Notes under the pieces: model-generated | Told to the model about the DNA's origin: nothing | Database searches by the model: none | Seen by the model: the letters and a program-made list of their open reading frames with translations, nothing else | Assembly (NCBI GenBank): GCA_937873155.1 | Contig: CALMVZ010000004.1 | Location: forward strand, 1 to 64,000 | From: an uncultured Bacteroidota bacterium | GTDB taxonomy: Bacteria > Bacteroidota > Bacteroidia > B-17B0 > Aurantibacillaceae | DNA: 64,000 bases | Direction of reading: 5' to 3' | Program-made: the position numbers and the translations under genes | Shown here: positions 24,586-32,332 of the stretch, piece after piece | Layout of the letters: each line of letters begins with the position of its first letter | Numbering within the stretch: the first letter of the stretch is position 1

Positions 24586-25860
24586 TTAATCTTTGAACAA
24601 CGGACGTTTGCCCATCATCGCATTTACTTTCTTACGGATCTTCGCTAATTCTTTCGGATTATCTTTATTCATTAATGCTGCGTCGATCAATTCAACAACT
24701 TTCACACAATCTTTTTCTTTTAATCCGCGTGAAGTAATTGCAGGCGTTCCGATACGGATGCCTGAAGTTACAAATGGAGATTTATCATCGAACGGCACCA
24801 TGTTCTTATTTACAGTGATATCCGCTTCGCCTAAAGCTTTCTCGGCTTCTTTCCCGGTGATATTTTTATTTCTGAGATCGATCAGCATGCAATGGTTATC
24901 AGTTCCGCCGGAAATGATCTTGTAACCTTTCCCAACTAATTCTTTTGCCATTGTTTGTGCATTCTTGATCAGTTGAACGCAGTAGGTCATGTACTCATCA
25001 CTTAATGCTTCACCGTAAGCAACAGCTTTAGCAGCTATAACGTGCTCCAGGGGCCCACCTTGTGTTCCCGGGAAAACAGCCATATCCAAACAAGCGCTCA
25101 TCATTTTGGTCTCGCCCTTTGGTGTTTTTTCTCCCATCGGGTTTTCAAAATCTTTTCCCATCATGATCATACCGCCACGAGGGCCGCGTAATGTTTTGTG
25201 TGTTGTTGTTGTTACGATATGACAATGCGGCATCGGATCATTTAAAATTCCTTTTGCAATTAAACCCGAAGGATGCGAAATATCCGCCATTAATAGAGCG
25301 CCAACACTGTCAGCGATCTTACGTAAACGTTCGTAATCCCAATCGCGTGAATAAGCAGACGCGCCGCAAATAATTAATTTTGGTTTTTCTGTTTGTGCTG
25401 TGGTTTCAAGGGCCGCGTAATCGACACGGCCTGTACTTTCTTCAACACCGTAAAAAGTAGCGCGGTATAATTTTCCTGAGAAGTTCACCGGAGAACCATG
25501 TGTTAAATGTCCGCCATGTGATAAATTGAAACCTAAAATAGTATCACCGGGTTTCAAACAAGCTAACATAACTGCAGCATTGGCCTGTGCGCCGGAGTGA
25601 GGCTGAACATTTACCCATTCTGCACCGAATAATTGTTTCGCGCGGTCAATTGCTAATTGTTCCACTTTATCTACAACTTCACATCCCCCGTAATAACGTT
25701 TATTAGGTAAACCTTCCGCATATTTATTGGTAAGCACACTGCCCATAGCTTTCATCACCTGGTTGCTTACATAATTTTCGCTGGCAATTAATTCAAGTCC
25801 GCGGGTTTGACGTTCCGTTTCTTCCTTGATCAATTTAAAAATGGTGTTGTCCTTTTGCAT
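24586..25860 (-). CDS. glyA: serine hydroxymethyltransferase
   Basis: 424 residues, the usual length. It converts serine and tetrahydrofolate to glycine and methylene-THF. Landmarks: '[20 protein letters not shown]' and '[16 protein letters not shown]' at the N-terminus, '[17 protein letters not shown]', and the PLP-lysine motif '[13 protein letters not shown]' near residue 225. A large 70-nt gap separates it from the exosortase-companion gene, so it probably has its own promoter, though none is obvious by eye. Identification is firm. Confidence 0.98.
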   Translation of the reverse strand: MQKDNTIFKLIKEETERQTRGLELIASENYVSNQVMKAMGSVLTNKYAEGLPNKRYYGGCEVVDKVEQLAIDRAKQLFGAEWVNVQPHSGAQANAAVMLACLKPGDTILGFNLSHGGHLTHGSPVNFSGKLYRATFYGVEESTGRVDYAALETTAQTEKPKLIICGASAYSRDWDYERLRKIADSVGALLMADISHPSGLIAKGILNDPMPHCHIVTTTTHKTLRGPRGGMIMMGKDFENPMGEKTPKGETKMMSACLDMAVFPGTQGGPLEHVIAAKAVAYGEALSDEYMTYCVQLIKNAQTMAKELVGKGYKIISGGTDNHCMLIDLRNKNITGKEAEKALGEADITVNKNMVPFDDKSPFVTSGIRIGTPAITSRGLKEKDCVKVVELIDAALMNKDNPKELAKIRKKVNAMMGKRPLFKD

Positions 25861-25930
25861 AATTTTATTATTTTTTATAAAGCCTTTATTTAAATTTTAA
25901 CTCTTAATTTTTCGTTATTCACGCTCCTGG

Positions 25931-26413
25931 TCAATTCTTAATTTTTAATTCATCATTTAGTTTTGACGTGGCTATAAAAAACAAAGCCGGTAGCGGTGAT
26001 TCTGCTATGCTCATTAACCATCTGCTAAACGAGTATTCACTGCTCTCAAAATTAGTCCTGAAAAAATAGGTCCACAGCATTAAAACCGCGCTTAAAAGTA
26101 ATAATAGTAAATAAGAATACGTAAACCATTTCAATATTTTTTTATTGCCCGTAAATACTTTAACACTGAAATAAGAAAGTGTGAAGAATGCGGCAAAAAA
26201 GATGATAGTGAAAACGTATTTTAAATAATAAACGGCCTTATATGAAAGGTTTAAGAACATCTGAAAATCCGGTCTTACCGGTACGGTTGTATCGCCATTA
26301 TACATAAAATACATAGCGTTATTATAATTCCCGAAAAAGTACTCCCTGTAATAGCCGAGTAAACCAAAAGCGGCCACAAAAACGATGATAAGGAATGTCT
26401 TATTTTTTAGCAT
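25931..26413 (-). CDS. exosortase-associated membrane protein
   Basis: 160 residues with about four membrane helices (6-22, 60-82, 95-115, 133-150) and a small extracytoplasmic loop 'REYFFGNYNNAMYFMYNGDTTVPVRPDF'. It starts 14 nt before the exosortase stop, so the two are translationally coupled. Bacteroidota exosortases are commonly paired with a short polytopic companion like this. I assign it by context and topology; I could not confirm which subfamily (XrtF-associated or XrtX-associated) it belongs to. Confidence 0.65.
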   Translation of the reverse strand: MLKNKTFLIIVFVAAFGLLGYYREYFFGNYNNAMYFMYNGDTTVPVRPDFQMFLNLSYKAVYYLKYVFTIIFFAAFFTLSYFSVKVFTGNKKILKWFTYSYLLLLLLSAVLMLWTYFFRTNFESSEYSFSRWLMSIAESPLPALFFIATSKLNDELKIKN

Positions 26414-26939
26414 CAGTGGTTCTGTTCGAAAATTTATTTACCCAGGTCATCCAAAGAAAAAAAATGAAAGCATAAACAATAAATGTGAATGTGTAAGTGT
26501 GATTAAAATCAAGAATACCGGGATTATACAGGGAGAGAAGCGCTAAAGCAACAACCCTCAGAATATTTAAAATGTGAATAGCCAGAATTCCCAATGGTAT
26601 GAACCACCATTTGCTTTTTTGATGGCCCGGATAAGCAAAAACAAAAACCGCGAACAGGAAAAACAGTGTAAGTGCGTTGCAACTCGCGCCAACCCAAACG
26701 CCGTCTGAACCATCGATCCCGATACCGGGATAGTCTGTATCGCCTATACGGGTAAAAGTATCGTATCCTAACCAAATTAAAACTTTATCGGATGATAGAA
26801 TGATGTGCTTAATAAAATCATGATCGATATGCGTATGCTTCTTAATAATGAATTCATGAATAAGATAGAGCGACACATAAATTACAGAGGCGCTAACTAA
26901 AAATTTAAGAAACCGGTTTTGTTTTAGGGTATCCAGCAT
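26400..26939 (-). CDS. exosortase/archaeosortase family transpeptidase
   Basis: 179 residues, several membrane helices. The exosortase catalytic triad is complete and correctly ordered: Cys87 in 'GASCNALTLF', Arg128 in 'LNILRVVAL' and His147 in 'DFNHTYTF'. Such enzymes cleave a C-terminal sorting signal and join the protein to an extracellular glycan or other acceptor. It is coupled to the companion protein downstream and preceded by a small PID-CTERM protein, the likely substrate. It sits next to the exopolysaccharide kinase operon, consistent with the known link between exosortases and polysaccharide loci. Subtype XrtX is my best guess. Confidence 0.88.
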   Translation of the reverse strand: MLDTLKQNRFLKFLVSASVIYVSLYLIHEFIIKKHTHIDHDFIKHIILSSDKVLIWLGYDTFTRIGDTDYPGIGIDGSDGVWVGASCNALTLFFLFAVFVFAYPGHQKSKWWFIPLGILAIHILNILRVVALALLSLYNPGILDFNHTYTFTFIVYAFIFFLWMTWVNKFSNRTTDAKK

Positions 26940-26972
26940 GATGCGGTAAAGATAAGGCCCTAAAGCTTAGAC

Positions 26973-27191
26973 TTAAGCCAAATTTGAGCCTTTTTTCTTC
27001 TTATCGTAAAGCTTTTTCGCTCCATAAGCAGCGCCTGCAGCTATCAAAGCACTGATTCCTCCGTCAATAGGAACACAAGGAGGCGGCCAACAGGGAGGCT
27101 GAACGGATGGTGGTGGTGGTGGCGCGGCCAAAAGGGTTTGTGAGCTGACAACCACAAAGAAGAATAGTATAGTAAAGGCTAATCGTTTCAT
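26973..27191 (-). CDS. small PID-CTERM sorting-signal protein
   Basis: 72 residues from the ATG at 27191; the longer frame to 27239 overlaps the promoter. The parts are a signal peptide (MKRLAFTILFFFVVVSSQTLLAA), a 17-residue Pro/Cys-rich mature segment (Cys34 and Cys39), then Pro-Ile-Asp-Gly-Gly (41-45), a short Ala/Gly-rich hydrophobic helix and a basic tail (KKLYDKKKKGS). The last three are a classic tripartite C-terminal sorting signal. It is 33 nt upstream of the exosortase gene and is its predicted substrate. After cleavage only a tiny Pro-rich peptide would remain. Confidence 0.8.
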   Translation of the reverse strand: MKRLAFTILFFFVVVSSQTLLAAPPPPPSVQPPCWPPPCVPIDGGISALIAAGAAYGAKKLYDKKKKGSNLA

Positions 27192-27236
27192 TTTTAACAG
27201 AATGAGTGTAAATATAAGACTAAAATACCTCAATAC

Positions 27237-27244
27237 CAAAACTA
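27237..27244 (-). promoter_or_regulatory. candidate -7 box for the PID-CTERM/exosortase operon
   Basis: On the minus strand this reads TAGTTTTG, an exact TAnnTTTG match, 45 nt before the ATG at 27191. A TTG is present upstream but only 15 nt away, so the -33 element is unsure. It is back to back with the + strand box at 27264-27271. Confidence 0.4.
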
Positions 27245-27263
27245 TTTATCTTTTAAAATCAAC

Positions 27264-27271
27264 TATCTTTG
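27264..27271 (+). promoter_or_regulatory. candidate -7 box for the polysaccharide kinase gene
   Basis: TATCTTTG matches TAnnTTTG and lies 18 nt before the GTG start at 27290. No TTG was found 19-21 nt upstream. With the minus-strand box at 27237-27244 it makes a compact divergent promoter region of 98 nt. Confidence 0.45.
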
Positions 27272-27289
27272 TAGCTGCTTATACTATTC

Positions 27290-29692
27290 GTGGAAACCAA
27301 AAAACAAGCCATAATTACAGAGAAGGACCTTAATCTTTTATGGCGTGTTATTAAGTCTAATTGGCACATTCCTATCATTTTAGTTGCTGTATTTTATGCT
27401 TTGGGATCTTTTTACGCCTATAAGCAAGTGGATATTTCACAATCGGCCACACAGCTTTTACTGAACAAGAACGATGAATATTACGGTGGAAGTGTAGTAC
27501 AGGATGCCGGGGCTTATTATATTGATAACTCGAATGAAATGAAGGTGATCACTTCTTACGACTTAATGAAAGAAACCGTAAAGAAGTTATTAGGCCGCCT
27601 CCAGGTTTCTTATTATATCATCGGCCGTGTTAAAACAACAGAGCATTTTTCAGGTATTCCGTTTGAAATTAAGATCAATAAAATCAATCCTGAGTGGTAT
27701 GAAGCGGTAGTTGATTTTAAAGTTCTCGATTATAACAATTATCAGATGTCGATGCATAGCGGCGATCAAATAAAGACTTTCAAAGGACAATTTAATAAAG
27801 AATTAGTGAACCTTGAGTTTAACTTAATTGTGAACCGGACCCATGCATTAACAGAAAGCGCAACAGAATCGATCTCTAAATTAAATTACCAGGTGGTAAT
27901 TCACTCCTTAGATTATCTGATCGGTACGTTTCAGAGTAATATGATAGTTGAGAATCCTGAATACACTAATATTTTAAAAGTAAGTATTGATGATATTATA
28001 CCGGAAAGGGCAACACTTGTTTTAGATACTCTGAATAAAGTTTATATAGAGAATTCGGTGAGATCGAAGATAGAACTTAACGAAAAGACCATCACTTATA
28101 TCGACAGGCAGTTACATGAGATCACTGATACCTTGAAGAACATAGAAGATACCATGCAATTGTACAAAGAGAGCAGGAATATTTTAGATCTGAATTGGGA
28201 GCGGGATGATTATTTCGGTAAGCTTTCAGGCTATGATAATATGAAGTCAAGCTATCAGTTGCAGATCGAAGCGATGAATGATCTTGAGAATTACATCATT
28301 GAAGATAAAGATCCGCAATTCTTACCTCCGAGTGTGTTTGTTTTTGAAAAGGCAGGATTCCTGAATACAGCCAGCCAGGAACTATACGAAAAGCAATTGG
28401 CACTCAATAATATTTATTCTGTTGCAAAAGAGAATTATCCTGGTATAAGTGAATTAAGATCAACCATCAAAAAACTGAAACAAGACCTTTTGGTTTATAT
28501 CTCCAATACCAGAAAGGCTACTTATAAAACTATCGAGAATCTTAATGAGCAGATCAAAAAGTACATTACAAGCATAAAGACCCTTCCGGGAAAACAGCGT
28601 GACATCTTAAACATTCAACGGAAGGTGAATGTGAGTGAGAACTTATATAATTTCTTATTAGAGAAAAGAGCAAGTACACGTATTGCGAGGGCAAGTATCA
28701 TTCCGACAATAAAGATAATTGAACAGCCAAGGAATGTTGGTGTAGTTAAACCTGATAAAAATAAGATCATTAAAGATTTTATAGTAGCGGGTTTACTTAT
28801 CGCGATAACAATAATCATAATACGGGCATTCTTCTTTTCTAAGATCAAAACGGTTAATCATCTTAAAGAACTTACCGATCTCCCTATCATTGGCGTTTTA
28901 CCGCATTTAAAATTGTACAACAATAAAGGTATTGCAGTTGATGAAGAGCCGAATTCAAAGATCTCGGAAGCTTTCAGGAATTTGCGGACGAATTTGCAAT
29001 ATGCGAATATTGATGCCCAAGCACGTTCATTTCTTGTAACCTCATTCTCACCGGGTGAAGGAAAAACTTTTACTTCGATCAACCTGGCAACTATTTTAGC
29101 AAAAACCGGTAAACGTGTAGCTTTATTAGAGCTTGACTTACATAAACCGAGAGTTAGCCGTATCATGGGTGTACAGCCGCAGATCGGTATCAGTACTTAC
29201 CTGGCAGGTTTAAATACTTTAGAGGAAATAACGGAGAAAACCGTGATAGAGAATTTATTCTGTATCTATGCCGGTCCGATTCCACCAAACCCTTCTGAAT
29301 TAGTTCTGGCGGAAAAAATGAAGGAATTAATTATTACAGCTAAAAATAATTACGATTATGTAATTATCGATACGCCGCCGGCAGGTTTATTATCGGATGC
29401 AATTTACCTGATGCAATTCGTTGATGCTTCCATGTTCGTATTGAACACAAGAGTAGCTACTAAAAAAGTGGTTTCATTTGTCCAGGATCTTGTAATAAGC
29501 AACAACCTTAAAAACATGTTCCTCATTTTAAATGGTGTGAAGAGCTTGTCAGGTAAATATTACTATAAAGGATACGGTAACACTTACGGCTATGGTTACG
29601 GCTACGGCTATGGTTACGGCTATGGTTATGGCTACGGTAAAGGTTATGGTTACGGCAGCGGCAAATCAGGCTACACAAAAAATAAGTCTTAA
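27290..29692 (+). CDS. polysaccharide biosynthesis tyrosine autokinase (Wzc-like)
   Basis: 800 residues, GTG start. An N-terminal Wzz/GumC chain-length domain is flanked by membrane helices at about 28-44 and 497-515, with a long periplasmic coiled coil between. The C-terminal BY-kinase domain has Walker A (PGEGKT, 588-593), Walker A' (ALLELDLHKPR, 611-621) and Walker B (VIIDTPP, 690-696). The tail is a striking Tyr-Gly repeat: 16 tyrosines in the last 44 residues, nine of them in an uninterrupted YG series. These are the autophosphorylation cluster that controls export and chain length. hisH2 overlaps its stop by 1 nt. Confidence 0.95.
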   Translation: METKKQAIITEKDLNLLWRVIKSNWHIPIILVAVFYALGSFYAYKQVDISQSATQLLLNKNDEYYGGSVVQDAGAYYIDNSNEMKVITSYDLMKETVKKLLGRLQVSYYIIGRVKTTEHFSGIPFEIKINKINPEWYEAVVDFKVLDYNNYQMSMHSGDQIKTFKGQFNKELVNLEFNLIVNRTHALTESATESISKLNYQVVIHSLDYLIGTFQSNMIVENPEYTNILKVSIDDIIPERATLVLDTLNKVYIENSVRSKIELNEKTITYIDRQLHEITDTLKNIEDTMQLYKESRNILDLNWERDDYFGKLSGYDNMKSSYQLQIEAMNDLENYIIEDKDPQFLPPSVFVFEKAGFLNTASQELYEKQLALNNIYSVAKENYPGISELRSTIKKLKQDLLVYISNTRKATYKTIENLNEQIKKYITSIKTLPGKQRDILNIQRKVNVSENLYNFLLEKRASTRIARASIIPTIKIIEQPRNVGVVKPDKNKIIKDFIVAGLLIAITIIIIRAFFFSKIKTVNHLKELTDLPIIGVLPHLKLYNNKGIAVDEEPNSKISEAFRNLRTNLQYANIDAQARSFLVTSFSPGEGKTFTSINLATILAKTGKRVALLELDLHKPRVSRIMGVQPQIGISTYLAGLNTLEEITEKTVIENLFCIYAGPIPPNPSELVLAEKMKELIITAKNNYDYVIIDTPPAGLLSDAIYLMQFVDASMFVLNTRVATKKVVSFVQDLVISNNLKNMFLILNGVKSLSGKYYYKGYGNTYGYGYGYGYGYGYGYGYGKGYGYGSGKSGYTKNKS

Positions 29693-30297
29693 TGATCACC
29701 ATTATTGATTATGGCCTTGGCAATCTGGTTTCAGTAAAGAACATGCTGAAAAAATTGGGGACCGATTCGATCATCACGGATGAAATTTCAGAAATAGAGA
29801 ACGCAAAAAAAATTATTTTGCCGGGGGTAGGTGCGTTCGATAACGGCATGACGCTCATAAAACAAAAGGGCCTGCTTGATGTTCTGAATAAAAAAGCCAC
29901 TGAGGAAAAGATCCCGGTACTTGGTATTTGTTTAGGGATGCAATTACTCACCAAACAGAGTGAAGAAGGCATAGAAAAAGGTTTGGGATGGGTAGACGCA
30001 CAAACTATTAAATTCAATTTCGCAGACAAAACACTTAAAATTCCGCATATGGGATGGAGTTACATTGATGTGAAGAAAGAGAACAAGCTGATCAAAAAAG
30101 AAGATAAGCACCGTTTTTATTTTGTCCACTCTTATTATGTAAAATGTAATGACAAGGAGGATATTGTTGCAACTTGTAATTACGGAACAGAATTCACCTG
30201 CATATTCAACCACGGAAATATTTATGGCGCACAATTCCACCCGGAGAAAAGTTTAAAATTCGGTATGGAACTTCTAAGTAACTTTAACAAACTCTAA
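29692..30297 (+). CDS. HisH2/WbuY-type glutamine amidotransferase for sugar amidination
   Basis: A class I glutaminase of 201 residues with a complete triad: Cys80 in 'LGICLGMQLL', and His183 and Glu185 in 'FHPEKS'. By sequence alone it would be called imidazole glycerol phosphate synthase HisH. Context argues otherwise: it sits between a Wzc-like kinase and a HisF2-type partner in a glycan locus, and the locus has an N-acetyl sugar amidotransferase (47660-48823). In Pseudomonas aeruginosa O5 and Campylobacter such HisH2/HisF2 pairs feed ammonia to WbpG/PseA-type enzymes for acetamidino sugars. It overlaps the kinase stop by 1 nt. Confidence 0.85.
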   Translation: MITIIDYGLGNLVSVKNMLKKLGTDSIITDEISEIENAKKIILPGVGAFDNGMTLIKQKGLLDVLNKKATEEKIPVLGICLGMQLLTKQSEEGIEKGLGWVDAQTIKFNFADKTLKIPHMGWSYIDVKKENKLIKKEDKHRFYFVHSYYVKCNDKEDIVATCNYGTEFTCIFNHGNIYGAQFHPEKSLKFGMELLSNFNKL

Positions 30298-30336
30298 TTA
30301 CTAAATCCTAACCCTTATATCCCTAACTTCTATTAA

Positions 30337-31092
30337 ATGGCACTGAAACGCATAATGCCTTGTTTGCTTTACGATGGTAAAGGTTTAGTGAAGACGGTGA
30401 AATTTAAAAATCCTTCTTATATCGGAGATCCTATTAATGCGATCAAGATCTATAATGAAAAAGAGGTGGATGAATTGGTCCTGATCGATATAAATGCCAC
30501 AAAAGAAAAACGGAAAATAAATATTTCACGCATTGCGGATTTTGCAGGCGAGTGTTTCATGCCGTTTGCTTATGGCGGAGGAGTGAAGACCGTTGATGAG
30601 TTCTATCAGCTTTTTAAGAACGGGGTTGAGAAAGTAGTGGTGAATTCTTTGATCTTTGAGAATCCTTCAGTAATTAAAGAAGCAGTTTCAAAATACGGAT
30701 CGCAAGCTGTTGTGGCCTGTGTGGATTATAAGAAGAACATGTTTGGTAAAAAGAATGTGTATTCGTTCGCCGGACATTCTGTAAAATATTCTGCATCGGA
30801 TTATATAAAATACCTTGAACAGGATCTTGGTGTTGGAGAATTATTCTTACAAAGTGTAGATGCCGAAGGAACCTGGGAAGGATTCGATAACGAGTTCACA
30901 AAGCAAATAACAGATCTTACATCTTTACCGGTTATAGCTTGCGGGGGTGCCGGCAGTATCGATCACTTAAAAGAGGTTCTCTATACCTCAAATGCCAATG
31001 CGGCAGCTATCGGAAGCATGGCAGTTTACTCAAAAAAAGGTATGGGAGTCCTTATCAACTTCCCGAAGCGTTCCGACGTTATAATTGAGTAG
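30337..31092 (+). CDS. HisF2/WbuZ-type cyclase-like partner for sugar amidination
   Basis: 251 residues, a (beta-alpha)8 barrel of the HisF family. The start 'LKRIMPCLLYDGKGLVKTVKFKNPSYIGDPINAIKIYNEKEVDELVLIDI' matches the O-antigen HisF2/WbuZ group rather than histidine HisF. At the position of the HisF catalytic Asp11 ('CLD' in true HisF) there is Leu11. Asp in 'ACVDYKK' corresponds to the second catalytic Asp. It probably acts as the ammonia-channel partner of HisH2 and the amidotransferase downstream. It is 39 nt after hisH2, and 106 nt before the next promoter-driven unit. Confidence 0.85.
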   Translation: MALKRIMPCLLYDGKGLVKTVKFKNPSYIGDPINAIKIYNEKEVDELVLIDINATKEKRKINISRIADFAGECFMPFAYGGGVKTVDEFYQLFKNGVEKVVVNSLIFENPSVIKEAVSKYGSQAVVACVDYKKNMFGKKNVYSFAGHSVKYSASDYIKYLEQDLGVGELFLQSVDAEGTWEGFDNEFTKQITDLTSLPVIACGGAGSIDHLKEVLYTSNANAAAIGSMAVYSKKGMGVLINFPKRSDVIIE

Positions 31093-31158
31093 CATTATAA
31101 TATACTGAATATCAATATTTTATTTTATTATAGTGACCTAAAAAAGACCCTGATTCGC

Positions 31159-31188
31159 TTGTTTTTTAGTGTAAAACGAGTAACTTTG
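31159..31188 (+). promoter_or_regulatory. Bacteroidota promoter of the antiterminator/glycan operon
   Basis: TTG at 31159-31161, 19 nt, then TAACTTTG at 31181-31188: the best -33/-7 match in the window. It lies 10 nt before the ATG of the winged-helix gene and is the likely start of the main glycan transcript. Confidence 0.75.
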
Positions 31189-31194
31189 TTACTC
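31178..31194. promoter_or_regulatory. palindromic operator overlapping the -7 box
   Basis: GAGTAAC-TTT-GTTACTC, a perfect inverted repeat with 7-bp arms, covers the -7 element and the start region. A dimeric repressor binding here would block the promoter; the winged-helix protein encoded 5 nt downstream is the obvious candidate. It could instead form a hairpin at the very 5' end of the transcript. Confidence 0.55.
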
Positions 31195-31198
31195 AATA

Positions 31199-31732
31199 AT
31201 GATTGATACACTTATATCGTCGAAAACGCGTATCAAACTGTTACTGAAGTTCTTTCTGAACAGTAACACTACAGCTTATTTGCGTAGCCTTGAAGAAGAA
31301 TTCGGGGAATCCACAAATGGTATCCGCATTGAATTGAACAAATTCGAAAAAGCCGGTTTCCTGGATTCTTTCCTGAGTGGTAATAAAAAAATGTTCACCG
31401 CTAACACGAAGCATCCTTTATTTAAAGAGCTCAATAAGATCATTTTAAAGATGGTAGGGGTGGAATACGTTGTGGATTATATCTTACAGCGCATCGGTGA
31501 TCTTGAAAAAGTATACCTCGTAGGTAAATTATCTACAGGACAAGATTCAGAGATCATAGATCTTGTTCTCGTTGGGAACGATATTAACAAAACCTTCTTG
31601 ATAGAACAGATCGAAAAAGCAGAGAAAAAGATTGGTAAAAAAATCAGATATGTGCATTTTAGGGTTGATGAATTTGATCTGAACAAGATCAAAGAACCCG
31701 GCGCAAATCCGCTCCTGTTATGGAGCAGGTAA
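31199..31732 (+). CDS. winged-helix regulator with nucleotidyltransferase-like C-terminus
   Basis: 177 residues. The N-terminal 70 residues form a winged helix ('SSKTRIKLLLKFFLNSNTTAYLRSLEEEFGESTNGIRIELNKFEKAGFL'). The C-terminal half ('DLEKVYLVGKLSTGQDSEIIDLVLVGNDINKTFLIEQIEKAEKKIGKKIRYVHFRVDEF') resembles the minimal nucleotidyltransferase fold but lacks the G-S-x10-D-x-D catalytic pattern (only a 'DSEIIDLVLVG' relic). Genes of this type commonly precede UpxY/NusG-like genes in Bacteroidota glycan loci. Likely an autoregulator of this operon through the palindrome at 31178-31194. Inferred, not proven. Confidence 0.7.
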   Translation: MIDTLISSKTRIKLLLKFFLNSNTTAYLRSLEEEFGESTNGIRIELNKFEKAGFLDSFLSGNKKMFTANTKHPLFKELNKIILKMVGVEYVVDYILQRIGDLEKVYLVGKLSTGQDSEIIDLVLVGNDINKTFLIEQIEKAEKKIGKKIRYVHFRVDEFDLNKIKEPGANPLLLWSR

Positions 31733-31737
31733 ATCAC

Positions 31738-31756
31738 TGCATCACTTGATGATGCA
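31738..31756 (+). promoter_or_regulatory. leader hairpin upstream of the UpxY-like gene
   Basis: TGCATCA-CTTGA-TGATGCA is a perfect 7-bp stem with a 5-nt loop in the 87-nt gap between the winged-helix gene and the antiterminator gene. It has no T-run, so it is not a normal terminator. It could be an RNA/DNA recruitment signal for the NusG-type antiterminator (ops-like) or a pause hairpin. Confidence 0.4.
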
Positions 31757-31819
31757 AGCGGAATTGTATGGCTTTCTTAGTTCACGGCATGTGACTGAGG
31801 AGGCGAAGCTTTGAGAGGA

Positions 31820-32332
31820 ATGGCAGAAAAAGAAAAGAATTGGCACGCTTTGTATGTTGCTTCACGGCAGGAGAAAAAAGTATTTGAAAAACTTCAACAG
31901 AAAAATATTGAAGCCTACCTGCCTATTGTAAAAACCATGCGCCAGTGGAGCGACAGAAAAAAAATGGTAGAGATGCCATTGCTGAACGGATATATATTTG
32001 TGAAAATTGATGCAACTCAAAACGAAAGAACGTTACAAACCGCAGGCGTTGTGAATTTTGTAAGAGCTGAAGGAAAGATCGCAAAAGTGAGAGAAATGGA
32101 AATTGACCGCCTGAAACAGTTGATAGAATTAGGTTACCAAATGGAAGCAAATGGTATAAAACGTAATTATAAAGAAGGCGATAAAATCAAGATCACTTCC
32201 GGCGCTTTAAAGAATATTGAAGGTTTTGTAGTTGAAAATAAAGAAGGGCGGTACATTGATGTATTACTTGAAAGTATAGGGCAAAGCATCCGTGTAAAAT
32301 TACCGCAGGAAATTTTAATACCAATAAATTAA
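31820..32332 (+). CDS. UpxY-like NusG-family transcription antiterminator
   Basis: 170 residues from the ATG at 31820, which follows a purine-rich AGAGG; a TTG at 31811 is less likely. NusG N-terminal domain: 'NWHALYVASRQEKKVFEKLQQKNIEAYLPIVKTMRQWSDRKKMVEMPLLNGYIFVKI'. KOW domain: 'YKEGDKIKITSGALKNIEGFVVEN'. It is a specialised NusG paralogue, like RfaH or Bacteroides UpxY, which enables RNA polymerase to read through a long glycan operon of which it is itself an early gene. It overlaps the wzm stop/start by 1 nt and so sits at the head of a 32-kb gene string. Confidence 0.9.
   Translation: MAEKEKNWHALYVASRQEKKVFEKLQQKNIEAYLPIVKTMRQWSDRKKMVEMPLLNGYIFVKIDATQNERTLQTAGVVNFVRAEGKIAKVREMEIDRLKQLIELGYQMEANGIKRNYKEGDKIKITSGALKNIEGFVVENKEGRYIDVLLESIGQSIRVKLPQEILIPIN

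Noticed and set aside
29692-31092. Histidine biosynthesis genes hisH and hisF
   Set aside because: No other his genes are adjacent, HisF lacks the catalytic Asp11, the sequences look like the O-antigen HisH2/HisF2 type, and a sugar amidotransferase is in the same locus.
31738-31756. Rho-independent terminator before the antiterminator gene
   Set aside because: The stem is only 7 bp and is not followed by a T-run on either strand.
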